DNA of 33,991 nucleotides from Candidatus Poribacteria bacterium (GCA_022828145.1 JAJEJA010000003.1:1-33991); one strand, 5' to 3'; numbered from the stretch's first letter, positions 25,920-33,894 are shown. Translations and numbers: made by a program. Notes: generated by a model not told the origin, from the sequence alone.

Positions 25920-26701
25920 TGAACGATGGACGTATACTCAATATGGGAAAAAACTGTGCAGCGATGAATATGGCTGTTGATGAAGCGATTCTCATCTCCC
26001 AGAAAGAGCAACCCAACCCAACGCTGCGATTTTATGATTGGACTAACCCAGCATTTAGTTTTGGATATTTTCAAGATATTAATGTTGAAGTTGATGTAGA
26101 AGCATGTCGTGTAGAGAGCATTGAATTAGTAAAGCGAATAACAGGTGGCGGTACAGTGGTGCATGGATGGGATTTGACCTATACACTGGTTTTACCCCGA
26201 CACAATGCTGAAACTTCTGTATCTGATATGTATAAGAGAATTGGAAGTAGTCTTGTAAACGCATTTGAAAAACTCGCTATTCCTGCAGAATGTTATGCTG
26301 CTACGGAACAGTCTGAATCTGACCAAAACATCTGTCTTACAAATCCTGCTGAGTACGATGTTATGTGTAAAGATAAGAAACTCGCTGGTGTCTCAGTGAG
26401 ACGTAATCGGAATGGGATTCTGTTTCAAGGTTACATTTCATTGGATATTCCGCCTGTCCCTGTTCTAAAACGCGTTTCAAAGATACCGGAAGTTCAACGG
26501 ATGGTGTTGGACAATGCCACTGCGATCAAGACTGAAGGTCGCTCTATATCCAGAGGTGTTCTCATCAAAACAATCTGTGAAACATTTGATATAGGTATTA
26601 CGTTTAATTCAGGAAAACTGTCAATTACAGAGAAGTTACAAGCAGAGACCTTGGTTAACGCTAAGTATGCTACAACTGGGTGGAATTTTCGCTCAAAATG
26701 A
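25916..26701 (+). CDS. Lipoate-protein ligase A / octanoyltransferase family (LipM-like)
   Basis: 261 aa. Biotin/lipoate ligase fold: NMAVDEAIL (18-26), TLRFYDWTNPAFSFGYFQ (36-53), KRITGGGTVVHGWDLTYTLVLP (73-94; the RxTGGGxVxH loop), and a CLTNPAEYDVMCKDKKLAG block (140-158). In that block C140 matches the LipM active-site Cys and K155 the KKLAG lysine that contacts the acyl adenylate. Length and motifs fit attachment of lipoyl or octanoyl groups to lipoyl domains; sequence alone does not separate ligase from transferase. It overlaps the propeller gene by 4 nt. No lipA or lipoyl-domain gene is near. Confidence 0.9.
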   Translation: MMNDGRILNMGKNCAAMNMAVDEAILISQKEQPNPTLRFYDWTNPAFSFGYFQDINVEVDVEACRVESIELVKRITGGGTVVHGWDLTYTLVLPRHNAETSVSDMYKRIGSSLVNAFEKLAIPAECYAATEQSESDQNICLTNPAEYDVMCKDKKLAGVSVRRNRNGILFQGYISLDIPPVPVLKRVSKIPEVQRMVLDNATAIKTEGRSISRGVLIKTICETFDIGITFNSGKLSITEKLQAETLVNAKYATTGWNFRSK

Positions 26702-26708
26702 CTCCTTC

Positions 26709-26789
26709 TACTATTAAGAAGAGACGGCACTCGGAAAGTGCCTACTACTATTAAGAAGAGACGGCACTCGGAAAGTGCCTACTACTATT
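26709..26789. repeat. Tandem repeat with GGCACT hairpin
   Basis: A 37-bp unit (CTACTATTAAGAAGAGACGG, then CACTCGGAAAGTGCCTA) occurs twice in full, and a third partial copy ends at about 26789. Each contains the hairpin GGCACT-CGGAA-AGTGCC. It starts just after the ligase stop. Confidence 0.8.
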
Positions 26790-26888
26790 AAGAGCGTAGG
26801 AAATTCCAAAATTAACATTTATAGTGACAATAATTTTACGCATCCGATATAGAGTTTTAATTGTATTATGATACCTTGGAGGTATACA

Positions 26889-27737
26889 ATGGATTCATTA
26901 TGTTTAGAACACTGTATAACCGAATCGGAGAAACAACAATTTGAAGACAATGGATATTTTGTCGTTGAAGATGCCGTTCCGCAGGAGATAGTTGAGAAGT
27001 TGACTGTTGCATTTGACCGTGTTGGTGCAGAGCATTTGGGAAAAGATGAACTGCCACAAGACACACGTTTCAATATGCTTGACTTCGTCGGTAAGGATGA
27101 CATCTTTATAGAAATGTTGGATTGGCATACTACGTTTCCAAAGGTGTGGGGAATTTTGGGTTGGAATGTGAAACTCTATCATTCACACATGATTGCACTG
27201 CCACCACTCCCACCAAAAGAACGTGATAAAACAGGACGACTTGGATGGCATCAAGATAGTGGAAGACTCAACATAGAATTGGAAGGAGAACCACGCCCTC
27301 GGGTTTCCCTAAAGGTTGCATACTTTCTGACTGATACTTCAGTTCCAGGACGCGGCAATTTTTCTGTAATACCCGGCAGTCAGAAATACAATTCAGTAAA
27401 AATGCCCGAAGATGACAAGGCAGACCCTGAAAACGCTACTCCTGTTTACGCAAAACCAGGTACAGCAGTCTTTTTCGACCGTAGATTGTGGCATGCAGTA
27501 GGACGAAACACATCTGACATTATGCGCAAAGTGCTTTTCTATGGATATAGTTACCGATGGCTGCAACCGAGAGATGATATGACAGTGGCGCATTATATGG
27601 ATAAATCGGATCCAATACGGCAGCAAATTTTAGGCAAGAGTACCGGTGGGATGGGTTATACATCTCCTGGCGATGCAGATGTCCCGTTACGTGCATGGAT
27701 TAAGGATAATCTTGGGGCAGAAGCGGTTGCACATTGA
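26889..27737 (+). CDS. Phytanoyl-CoA dioxygenase (PhyH) family protein
   Basis: 282 aa from ATG 26889, chosen because GGAGG is 7 nt upstream; a frame opening at 26868 adds seven residues. Iron site H121-x-D123 (GWHQDSG) and H202 (LWHAVGRN); R213 (IMRKVLF) fits the 2-oxoglutarate anchor. The EDNGYFVVEDAVP opening and FSVIPGSQ turn are present, and the C-terminus (GMGYTSPGDADVPLRAW) ends like its relatives. The block similarity to the PhyH at 17797 (LDWHTTFP, GYSYRWLQPRDDMT) suggests duplication within the genome. It is convergent with the racemase-type gene, with a 34-bp gap and no clear terminator. Confidence 0.92.
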   Translation: MDSLCLEHCITESEKQQFEDNGYFVVEDAVPQEIVEKLTVAFDRVGAEHLGKDELPQDTRFNMLDFVGKDDIFIEMLDWHTTFPKVWGILGWNVKLYHSHMIALPPLPPKERDKTGRLGWHQDSGRLNIELEGEPRPRVSLKVAYFLTDTSVPGRGNFSVIPGSQKYNSVKMPEDDKADPENATPVYAKPGTAVFFDRRLWHAVGRNTSDIMRKVLFYGYSYRWLQPRDDMTVAHYMDKSDPIRQQILGKSTGGMGYTSPGDADVPLRAWIKDNLGAEAVAH

Positions 27738-27771
27738 AGGTTGTCAGTAGAAAATCTTTCGTGAAGTCTGA

Positions 27772-28959
27772 TTACCAATCACCTCTCCGATCATCCCAGA
27801 GGTGTGCTTTTACGACATCTTCATTTAATTCAGTTCCCCATCCCGTACCTGTAGGTATTTTCATATATCCGTCAACGATTTCTGGGACATGTGTCGTCAG
27901 ATCATCTTTCCACGGGACGTCGTCAATATCCACTTCCATAATCCGTACATTCGGCAGGACAGCACACAAACTCGCACTAATAAATGTTGCAAGATGACTG
28001 TAATAGTTGTGCGGCGCGACATTGAATTGATAGACTTCAGCTAAATCTCCAATCTTCTTTGATGGTGAGAATCCATTCCAAGGCACATCAACCATAAATA
28101 CGTCCGCAGCACGAGATTCAAAATACGGGATATATTCTTGCATATAGTACAGATTCTCACCTGTGCATATTTTAGTCGTGGTGGAATCTTTAATCTGTCG
28201 AATTGCCTCGTGATGATACATATCAATCTCTAACCATAGCAAGTTGTACGGTTCTAACATCTGCGCGATACGCATACATGCTTCAGGTTTAAAGTTGAAA
28301 TTCAGGTCAAGATTAAGACCGACATCAGGTCCGATTGCATCTCTGAAAGTACTGATAAGCGTTTCAATATGTCTGAGGAGTTCAGCCGATACATTTCCAT
28401 CTGTCGTGCCACGTCCTCCACCAAAACCGCTGAAATAGACAGACGCAGGCTCTCCCGGTATAACAATATTAGTTTTGAGTGCAGTGAAACCTTTTTCAAC
28501 GACCTCATGTCCTAATGCAGTGATGTCCTGCATCGTTCTGAGTGGTGGCACACCGATAAGTTCATAATTTCCCGCCCGTGAAGACCCACAATGCGACCAG
28601 TAGACTCTCACTTCATCACGAGTCGGTCCCCCAAAGAGTTCTACAACTGAAATATCTAATGTCTTTGCCTTTATATCAACCAGAGCCAACTCAATCCCAG
28701 CGATTGCTTTTGCTGCAATTCCGCCCGGACTCTGCCGAGAACCGCGAATCATGTCCCAGAACAGCATCTCATAGGCGCGAGGATCACGTCCGATCAACAG
28801 AGAAGTTAAATCTTTGATAGTGCCTATCACACCGTTCGGATTTCTACCATCACTACACTCACCGTAACCGGTAACACCTTCGTCAGTTTCAACTTTAACA
28901 AAAATCCACGGTCGCCAACCGCCATCTACAATAAAGGTTTCAATCTTTGTAATCTTCAT
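27772..28959 (-). CDS. Mandelate racemase/muconate lactonizing enzyme family protein
   Basis: 395 aa enolase-superfamily enzyme, full length. The N-terminal capping domain (1-125) is typical: VTDEGVTGYGECSDGRN-like, then WDMIRG. In the barrel, K162 lies in ALKTN. The metal ligands are D218 (LDLNFN), E244 (LWLEID) and E268 (CTGENL). H317 (VAPHNYYS) is in the position of the general acid/base His that pairs with an Asp (D291). These residues fit the D-galactonate/mannonate-dehydratase or racemase branch, that is, abstraction of the proton alpha to a sugar-acid carboxylate. The substrate is not determinable. The Gfo/Idh gene upstream on the same strand would fit a sugar-acid pathway. The start at ATG 28959 has weak GGTG; an extended -10 in the adjacent repeat lies 20 nt upstream. 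Confidence 0.92.
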   Translation of the reverse strand: MKITKIETFIVDGGWRPWIFVKVETDEGVTGYGECSDGRNPNGVIGTIKDLTSLLIGRDPRAYEMLFWDMIRGSRQSPGGIAAKAIAGIELALVDIKAKTLDISVVELFGGPTRDEVRVYWSHCGSSRAGNYELIGVPPLRTMQDITALGHEVVEKGFTALKTNIVIPGEPASVYFSGFGGGRGTTDGNVSAELLRHIETLISTFRDAIGPDVGLNLDLNFNFKPEACMRIAQMLEPYNLLWLEIDMYHHEAIRQIKDSTTTKICTGENLYYMQEYIPYFESRAADVFMVDVPWNGFSPSKKIGDLAEVYQFNVAPHNYYSHLATFISASLCAVLPNVRIMEVDIDDVPWKDDLTTHVPEIVDGYMKIPTGTGWGTELNEDVVKAHLWDDRRGDW

Positions 28960-28978
28960 TTCACCGATAGACCTTCTT

Positions 28979-29122
28979 GTTATACCATTTCTATTAATTT
29001 TTCTCTCATTACCGACAGTTTAGAAATGAAGCGGGGAACGGCACAATCTAACAGAATGTGGCAGAATACGCGTATGGTATTCTGCATTAATAAAGCAACA
29101 TTTTCAATTAGAAATGGTATTA
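28979..29122. mobile_element. MITE-like element, copy 3, with terminal inverted repeats
   Basis: TTATACCATTTCTATTAA (28980-28997) mirrors AATTAGAAATGGTATTA (29106-29122) at the other end. Inside are the REP palindrome (29041-29062) and a perfect hairpin GCAGAATAC/GTATTCTGC (about 29061-29085). The right inverted repeat supplies the TAA stop of the Gfo/Idh gene, and the left one holds a minus-strand TGGTATAAC that could start transcription of the racemase gene. The shared core also occurs at 9934-10006 and 17608-17672. Confidence 0.72.
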
Positions 29123-30121
29123 CACCAAAGTAACAATCTCTCCTTTTTCAGCAGATTCACGTAAAGCACTGCAAATACGCATTGTGTCTACTGCGAGATC
29201 TGACCATTCAGGTTCAAGGTTATTAGATTGCACGATTGAAGAAAAACGTTCAATCATGTTGACCTCTTGTATACAATGATCCGTTTCATGTTTGACATTA
29301 TCAGGACCGTGTATCCAAAACCTTGCAGTGTCTGCAGATGTGGGAACAGTGAAATCATCACATACCAATGATGCTTCAGTTCCAGCCACCTCAAACCATT
29401 TTCGTAGGCTCGTATCAAATCCACAATCCAGTGTTGCGATCCGGTCGTTCTCAAACCATAGAATACCTGACAAGTTGAAGTCTACTCCTACTTTGTGTCG
29501 TGCAGTAGCGTAAACCTTTGTTGGCACTTCTTCGAATGCCCACAGGATCGCTCTTACACAATAGTAGCCGAGGTCTCCAAGGCTGCCCCCTCCGAGTTCC
29601 GGTTTTGCTCGGATATTGTTGGTTGGGATTGTATGCCAATTAAATGTGAAGGCAGCCGTGACTCTCCGCAGATCACCTAAATTCGCAAGTTCCTGTTTCA
29701 TCAGCGTTGTCCGTTCATGATGCACCCACATGACACCATCCATCAATTGCACGCCGTTCTGCCGACATGCGTCCGCCATAAGGATTGCTTCATCAGAATT
29801 TACTGAAAGCGGTTTCTCACAGAGCACATGTTTGCCGTGTTCTGCAGCTCTGATTGTCCATTCCGCGTGCATAGAAGGAGGAAGCGGAATATAAATTGCA
29901 TCTAATGAAGAATCTGAGAGGAGTTCTTGATATGTTCCATAAGCAACTGGGACACTGTGTTTTTTTGCCCACGCAGTTGCACGTTCATGAGTGCGACTTG
30001 CTATTGCGATCAATTCAGCATTCTGAGCGAGGTTAATTGCCTGTGCTAATTTTGAAGCAATATTGGCTGTGCTGAGTATTCCCCATTGGATAGGGTCTGT
30101 TGTGTTCATAGACATTCTCAT
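29120..30121 (-). CDS. Gfo/Idh/MocA family oxidoreductase
   Basis: 333 aa from ATG 30121 (AGGAAAG about 10 nt upstream); a frame opening at 30148 would need TTG. N-terminal NAD(P)-binding Rossmann domain with WGILSTANIA (13-22), IAIASRTHERA (39-49), IYIPLPPSMHAEW (76-88) and the signature CEKPLS (101-106), whose K103 is catalytic. The second domain contains GGGSLGDLGYYCVRAILW, the usual substrate-side motif. This family reduces or oxidises sugars, inositols and related polyols; here it may act with the downstream racemase-type enzyme. The stop codon lies inside the MITE inverted repeat, so the last few residues may have been altered by the insertion. Confidence 0.92.
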   Translation of the reverse strand: MRMSMNTTDPIQWGILSTANIASKLAQAINLAQNAELIAIASRTHERATAWAKKHSVPVAYGTYQELLSDSSLDAIYIPLPPSMHAEWTIRAAEHGKHVLCEKPLSVNSDEAILMADACRQNGVQLMDGVMWVHHERTTLMKQELANLGDLRRVTAAFTFNWHTIPTNNIRAKPELGGGSLGDLGYYCVRAILWAFEEVPTKVYATARHKVGVDFNLSGILWFENDRIATLDCGFDTSLRKWFEVAGTEASLVCDDFTVPTSADTARFWIHGPDNVKHETDHCIQEVNMIERFSSIVQSNNLEPEWSDLAVDTMRICSALRESAEKGEIVTLV

Positions 30122-30330
30122 TGTATTTCGCTTTCCTATTATTCTCAAGTCTTCATACTATACATCATAATAGAGAATTGGTCAAGTGAATCATATTCGC
30201 ATTTTTAAGGGGGTAAGCATTTTGTCACTCTATTTGTCTGAATCTCGGATTACGCGGATTACGCGCCAGTTAACATAGCTGGCAGGGAAGGGTGTCTGGA
30301 GCATAATACGACTTTGATCGGCTACAAAGA

Positions 30331-30354
30331 AGCACAATCAAGGATGAATGTGCT
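30331..30354 (+). repeat. REP-like palindrome, AAGGAT-loop type
   Basis: Identical over 24 bases to the copy at 8287-8310, followed by CTACAGATAT as is the 30420 copy. Confidence 0.7.
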
Positions 30355-30419
30355 ACAGATATATCAAGATGGATGGGGTAGGGTGAAGGGGAATGAGGGA
30401 TGAAGGGCTTGGAGGAAGA

Positions 30420-30442
30420 AGCACAATCTAACAGAATGTGCT
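30420..30442 (+). repeat. REP-like palindrome, TAACA-loop type
   Basis: Same stem as 30331-30354 but with the other loop, only 66 bp away, in the same orientation. Confidence 0.7.
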
Positions 30443-30539
30443 ACAGATATAGCACTCCGCTGGAGTGCCAGACTGCCCGTAACCTATTTCTATAGACATA
30501 GCACTCCGCATGAAGTTAAAAAAAATATTTGGGTAATTT

Positions 30540-30561
30540 GGCGAGGTTAGGAAACCTCGCC
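30540..30561. repeat. Perfect hairpin GGCGAGGTT/AACCTCGCC
   Basis: Nine-bp perfect stem with AGGA loop, about 80 bp before the thiamine promoter. No T-run follows. Confidence 0.5.
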
Positions 30562-30641
30562 AGCAGAGGGGTATACCTGTAAGGTCTTAGCCATCTTTTT
30601 TTAGTGACAGAAACTTTACGCACTCTAATTTTAATCAAGAC

Positions 30642-30670
30642 TTGTCAATCACACTATTTTGTGTTATAAT
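30642..30670 (+). promoter_or_regulatory. Promoter of the thiamine operon
   Basis: TTGTCA (30642-30647), exactly 17 nt, then a perfect TATAAT (30665-30670). Transcription should begin near 30677, about 10 nt before the riboswitch. Confidence 0.75.
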
Positions 30671-30687
30671 TACTTTAGATTTACATT

Positions 30688-30766
30688 AAGGGGTGCTCTT
30701 TACTGAGTAGAGAGCTGAGAAAACACCCTTTGAACCTGATCTGGGTCATACCAGCGTAGGGAAATA
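30688..30766 (+). promoter_or_regulatory. TPP riboswitch (THI element)
   Basis: Contains the conserved thi-box parts: P1/P2 strand GGGGTGCTC (30690-30698), CTGAGA (30714-30719), the matching ACACCC, and the pyrophosphate arm TGAACCTGATCTGGGTCATA followed by CCAGCGTAGGGAA. The GAGTAGAGAGCTGAGA arm forms P3. It senses thiamine pyrophosphate and lowers expression of the genes downstream. Between 30767 and 30897 lie AAGCCG (30794-30799), two small hairpins (ACTACT/AGTAGT and CGGGTAT/ATACCG) and CGGCTTTTTT (30872-30881). AAGCCG can pair with CGGCTT before the T-run, a possible terminator-type switch. Ribosome-binding-site masking is the alternative. Confidence 0.96.
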
Positions 30767-30897
30767 TTTTAACAACGTCTTCTATATTGAATGGCGTTAA
30801 GCCGCTTCTATTTTCGTACTACTAAGTCAGTAGTAATTAGCGGGTATGTTCCCTATACCGAAAATGGAAAACGGCTTTTTTGCTGTTAAAAGAACCG

Positions 30898-31671
30898 ATG
30901 CGGTTGTTCAACAAATATGTTTTACCCGTTCTGATTTTCTTAGGTATATTATTTATATGGGAGCTTATTGTATTTCTAAGAGATATACCACGATATATCT
31001 TGCCAGCACCATCAAGAATTATGGTGACACTGTTCGTAGAACGGATTCAGTTGCTGCATCACTCGTTTGTAACGTTTCAGGAAATGTTATTTGGCTTCTT
31101 ACTTGCCTTATGCTTTGGCATTCCATTGGCAATTCTCATGTTTGAGTTTCCAATTTTAGAAAGAGCATTCTATCCTTATGTAATTGGTTCACAAACTGTA
31201 CCTGTGTTTGCCATCGCGCCGCTTTTAGTTGTATGGTTTGGATTTGGAATTGCGTCAAAAGTAATAATGGCAGCGATCATCGTTTTCTTCGCAATTGTGT
31301 TGAGTACTTTGGATGGTTTGAAGTCAACGGACCCAGATATAATAAGTCTTTTTCAGATTCACCGTGCAACCCGTTGGCAGATCCTATGGAAAGTACGGAT
31401 ACCGGCTGCGCTTCCATTTATTTTTTCTGGTGCAAAAATAGGTATCTCAATTTCTACTATAGGAGCGATAATTGGGGAATTGGTAGGTGCTACAGCAGGA
31501 CTTGGGTATCTCATGTTATATGCAAACTCGCAATTACAAGTTTCACTCGTATTCGCAGCTATTCTCTGTCTAACTGCCTTAGGTTTAGGTTTATTTGCAT
31601 TCATGACTTTACTTGAAAAATTAGCAATGCCGTGGCGCAGGTATCAAATTGACTCTTCAAATATCAAATAA
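30898..31671 (+). CDS. ABC transporter permease, ThiX-like
   Basis: 257 aa from ATG 30898; an in-frame TTG 18 nt upstream is possible but overlaps the T-run of the leader. Six hydrophobic segments of the BPD_transp_1 fold. The EAA-type loop that contacts the ATPase is visible as HRATRWQILWKVRIPAALPF (around residue 155). It belongs to the SsuC/TauC/ThiX group of small permeases. Being directly under a TPP riboswitch and followed by an NMT1-type binding protein and thiO, it most likely imports a thiamine pyrimidine precursor such as HMP or its formylaminopyrimidine. No ATPase gene (ThiZ) is present in the window. Confidence 0.88.
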   Translation: MRLFNKYVLPVLIFLGILFIWELIVFLRDIPRYILPAPSRIMVTLFVERIQLLHHSFVTFQEMLFGFLLALCFGIPLAILMFEFPILERAFYPYVIGSQTVPVFAIAPLLVVWFGFGIASKVIMAAIIVFFAIVLSTLDGLKSTDPDIISLFQIHRATRWQILWKVRIPAALPFIFSGAKIGISISTIGAIIGELVGATAGLGYLMLYANSQLQVSLVFAAILCLTALGLGLFAFMTLLEKLAMPWRRYQIDSSNIK

Positions 31672-31711
31672 ATCGTTCTTACACTTAGATTTTACATAAA
31701 GGAGAATTAAC

Positions 31712-32716
31712 GTGAAAAAACTACTACGAATTATCTTTGGCATTAGTTGTATTATGACTCTGTTTGGTCCTATTAATGGCTACGCCGATGGACATCTGAA
31801 ATCAGAAAAGGAGAAAGTAACCTTACTATTGGATTGGTTTCCAAATGTTGATCATACGCCACTTTATGTGGCACAAGAAAATGGGATATTTAAAAAGCAC
31901 GGTTTAACAGTAGAATTACTGTGGGGAAATGATCCTGATGCGCCGTTAAAATTGGTTGCAGCAGGTAAATATCCGTTTGCAGTAAGCTACCAACAGAGCG
32001 TAACGATCGCACGTGCAAGCGAGGAGGAACTACCCGTAAAGTCTATTGGGTTACTCGTTGAGCATCCGTTGAACACGATTACATATCTGAAAAAATCGGG
32101 GATTAAAACACCTGCAGATTTCAAAGGAAAGAAGATAGGATATACTGTTGCACCTTTGGATGTGCTTCTATTTAATGCCATCGCTGAAAATGCCGGTTTG
32201 AAGAAAGATGACTATGAACTGATCAACATCGGCACAAATATAATAGCACCACTAATGAGCGGTCAGATAGATGCTGTTATCGGACCTTTTCGTAATTACG
32301 AAATAAACCTATTGAAACTTGAGGGAGCCGAAGCCGATTTTTTTGCGCTTGAGAAACACGGAATCCCCGATTATTATGAGTTAGTGATTATTACGAACGA
32401 TTCATACTTAGCGGAAAACAGAGAGACCGCAAAGCATCTTATTTTGGCAATCAAAGAAGCAATTTCTTTTACAAAAAAGAATCCGGAAAAGGCTTTACAA
32501 CTGTTCTTCAAAGCAAATCCTGACTCACGAAAAGAATTAGAGGAGCTTGCTTTTCGTGACACATTAGAGTTTTTTGCAACTACTCAGGTACAAATGAAGG
32601 AGAAGTGGGAAGCATTCACGAAATTTGCAGTTGAGAGAGGATTGATATCCAAAACCGTTAAGGTTGAAGACCTATTCATCAATTTGGTTGAAGATGAACC
32701 TTCTACTCGTGAGTAA
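31712..32716 (+). CDS. Thiamine-precursor binding protein, ThiY/NMT1-like
   Basis: 334 aa starting at GTG 31712, with AAGGAG 7 nt before it. Signal peptide (hydrophobic 5-20, cut near YADG). The NMT1/THI5-like type II binding fold shows in LLLDWFPNVDHTPLYVAQENGIF (residues 38-60), where the WFPNxDHxPLYVA segment is diagnostic. LVAAGKYPFAVSYQQSV, KGKKIGYTV and the IDAVIGPFRNYEINLL segment near residue 195 follow, the last resembling substrate-pocket residues of ThiY. It binds an HMP-type pyrimidine in relatives; here that is inferred from family and riboswitch control. It ends 2 nt before thiO. Confidence 0.9.
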   Translation: MKKLLRIIFGISCIMTLFGPINGYADGHLKSEKEKVTLLLDWFPNVDHTPLYVAQENGIFKKHGLTVELLWGNDPDAPLKLVAAGKYPFAVSYQQSVTIARASEEELPVKSIGLLVEHPLNTITYLKKSGIKTPADFKGKKIGYTVAPLDVLLFNAIAENAGLKKDDYELINIGTNIIAPLMSGQIDAVIGPFRNYEINLLKLEGAEADFFALEKHGIPDYYELVIITNDSYLAENRETAKHLILAIKEAISFTKKNPEKALQLFFKANPDSRKELEELAFRDTLEFFATTQVQMKEKWEAFTKFAVERGLISKTVKVEDLFINLVEDEPSTRE

Positions 32717-32718
32717 GC

Positions 32719-33855
32719 ATGGTAAACAGGAACGTAGTCATCATCGGTGGTGGCGTGATTGGTCTCGGAATAGGGTGGCAACTTGCTAAAGCAGGTCTGT
32801 CGGTCAGTTTATTCGAACGGGATCGCGTAGGTCGGGCTGCATCGCGGGCTGCAGCAGGAATGCTCGCACCTTTTTCTGAAGCACATACTGAAGAAGCTGA
32901 ACTATTAGCGTTAGGATGTGAGAGTTTAGCACTTTACCCAAAATGGGTTGAAGCGTTGCAGGTCGATTCAGAAATTTCGATCGGCTATAGAGTTGATGGA
33001 ACATTAATCGTTGGTATAGAACAGGACGATACTGATCAACTTCAGCACCTATACAAAGCACAGCAACTCTTAGGATTAGATGTTCAGTGGTTAACAGGAA
33101 GAAAAGCACGCGATATTGAACCTTCTCTGTCCCCCCGAGTCTCTTGTGCAATCCACTGTGAAACCGATTACCAAGTTGACAATCGATTGATGGTTAAGGC
33201 ACTTAAACATGCCTATCAGACGTGTGGTGGTAAGTTATATGAGAAATGCAGCGTTAAGAGCATTGAGATAGAAGATGAGGTTGCAACTGGCATTCATACT
33301 GAAAGTGAATACCGTGATGCAGACATAATAATCCTTGCGGCAGGTTGCTGGTCGACACAGATCGCTGGAATTCCTGATAATATACGACCCCCTGTTCGTC
33401 CTGTCAAAGGACAGATGTTGGCACTGCAAATGGAAGATGGTATTGAACTAAACACAGTTATCAGAACTATCAGGGCACGGTATCCGACATCCGTATATCT
33501 TGTGCCGCGAGTTGATGGTAGACTTATCGTAGGCGCGACATCTGAAGAGATGGGGTTCGATACACGATTAACCGTCGGTGGCATGTTTGAATTGCTCCGT
33601 GGGGCATGGGAAGCTGTACCAGGGCTTTATGAGTTACCGATTGTTGAGACTTGGACAGGGTTGCGTCCCGGAAGTAGAGACAGTGCACCCATTCTCGGTA
33701 CGACACCTATTGAGCATCTCATATATGCAACGGGTCATTATCGGAACGGCATTCTGCTGACACCCATTACGGCTTATGCAATAACAGAACTGATTTTGAC
33801 AGGTGAAACTCCGAGTACAATTAAACCGTTCAAGGTCGATAGATTCTTGAATTGA
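32719..33855 (+). CDS. thiO: Glycine oxidase ThiO
   Basis: 378 aa flavoenzyme that oxidises glycine to iminoglycine for the thiazole half of thiamine. FAD motif VIIGGGVIGLGIGWQLAKAG (7-26), ThiO signature AAAGMLAP (44-51), and C-terminal WTGLRPGSRDSAPILG (312-327) plus GHYRNGILLTP (338-348), the glycine-oxidase pattern with the substrate Arg in GLRP. The stop codon is the last base triplet before an IS605-type right end. ThiS, ThiG, ThiE or a transporter ATPase would be expected next but are not present. It starts 2 nt after the binding-protein stop, so it is coupled to it. Confidence 0.95.
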   Translation: MVNRNVVIIGGGVIGLGIGWQLAKAGLSVSLFERDRVGRAASRAAAGMLAPFSEAHTEEAELLALGCESLALYPKWVEALQVDSEISIGYRVDGTLIVGIEQDDTDQLQHLYKAQQLLGLDVQWLTGRKARDIEPSLSPRVSCAIHCETDYQVDNRLMVKALKHAYQTCGGKLYEKCSVKSIEIEDEVATGIHTESEYRDADIIILAAGCWSTQIAGIPDNIRPPVRPVKGQMLALQMEDGIELNTVIRTIRARYPTSVYLVPRVDGRLIVGATSEEMGFDTRLTVGGMFELLRGAWEAVPGLYELPIVETWTGLRPGSRDSAPILGTTPIEHLIYATGHYRNGILLTPITAYAITELILTGETPSTIKPFKVDRFLN

Positions 33856-33861
33856 CATACT

Positions 33862-33882
33862 CACCGAGCTAAAGCTTCGGTG
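33862..33882 (-). repeat. IS200/IS605-type right-end hairpin
   Basis: On the minus strand CACCGA, AGC, loop TTTA, GCT, CGGTG form a stem-loop 13 nt after the TnpB stop codon. It has the GCTTTAGC core that is also at 194-214. It is the site for the Y1 transposase and part of the 3' end of the guide RNA in characterised relatives. Confidence 0.75.
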
Positions 33883-33894
33883 ATTCTTCTATCG

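Larger units (their letters stand above)
30149..30640. other. Repeat-rich intergenic region without genes
   Basis: Almost 500 bp hold only repeats: a GGATTACGCGGATTACGCG stretch (about 30248-30266), REP palindromes of two loop types (30331-30354 and 30420-30442), a G-rich stretch (30370-30415), a GCACTCC/GGAGTGC hairpin (30452-30468) with a truncated copy of its left side near 30500, and a perfect GGCGAGGTT/AACCTCGCC hairpin (30540-30561). Confidence 0.7.

Noticed and set aside
26709..26789. Possible CRISPR array
   Set aside because: The units are adjacent copies without unique spacers, and no cas genes are visible.
30846..31145. A 99-codon plus-strand frame overlapping the permease
   Set aside because: It lies in another frame over the N-terminus of a clear ABC permease and has no motif of its own.
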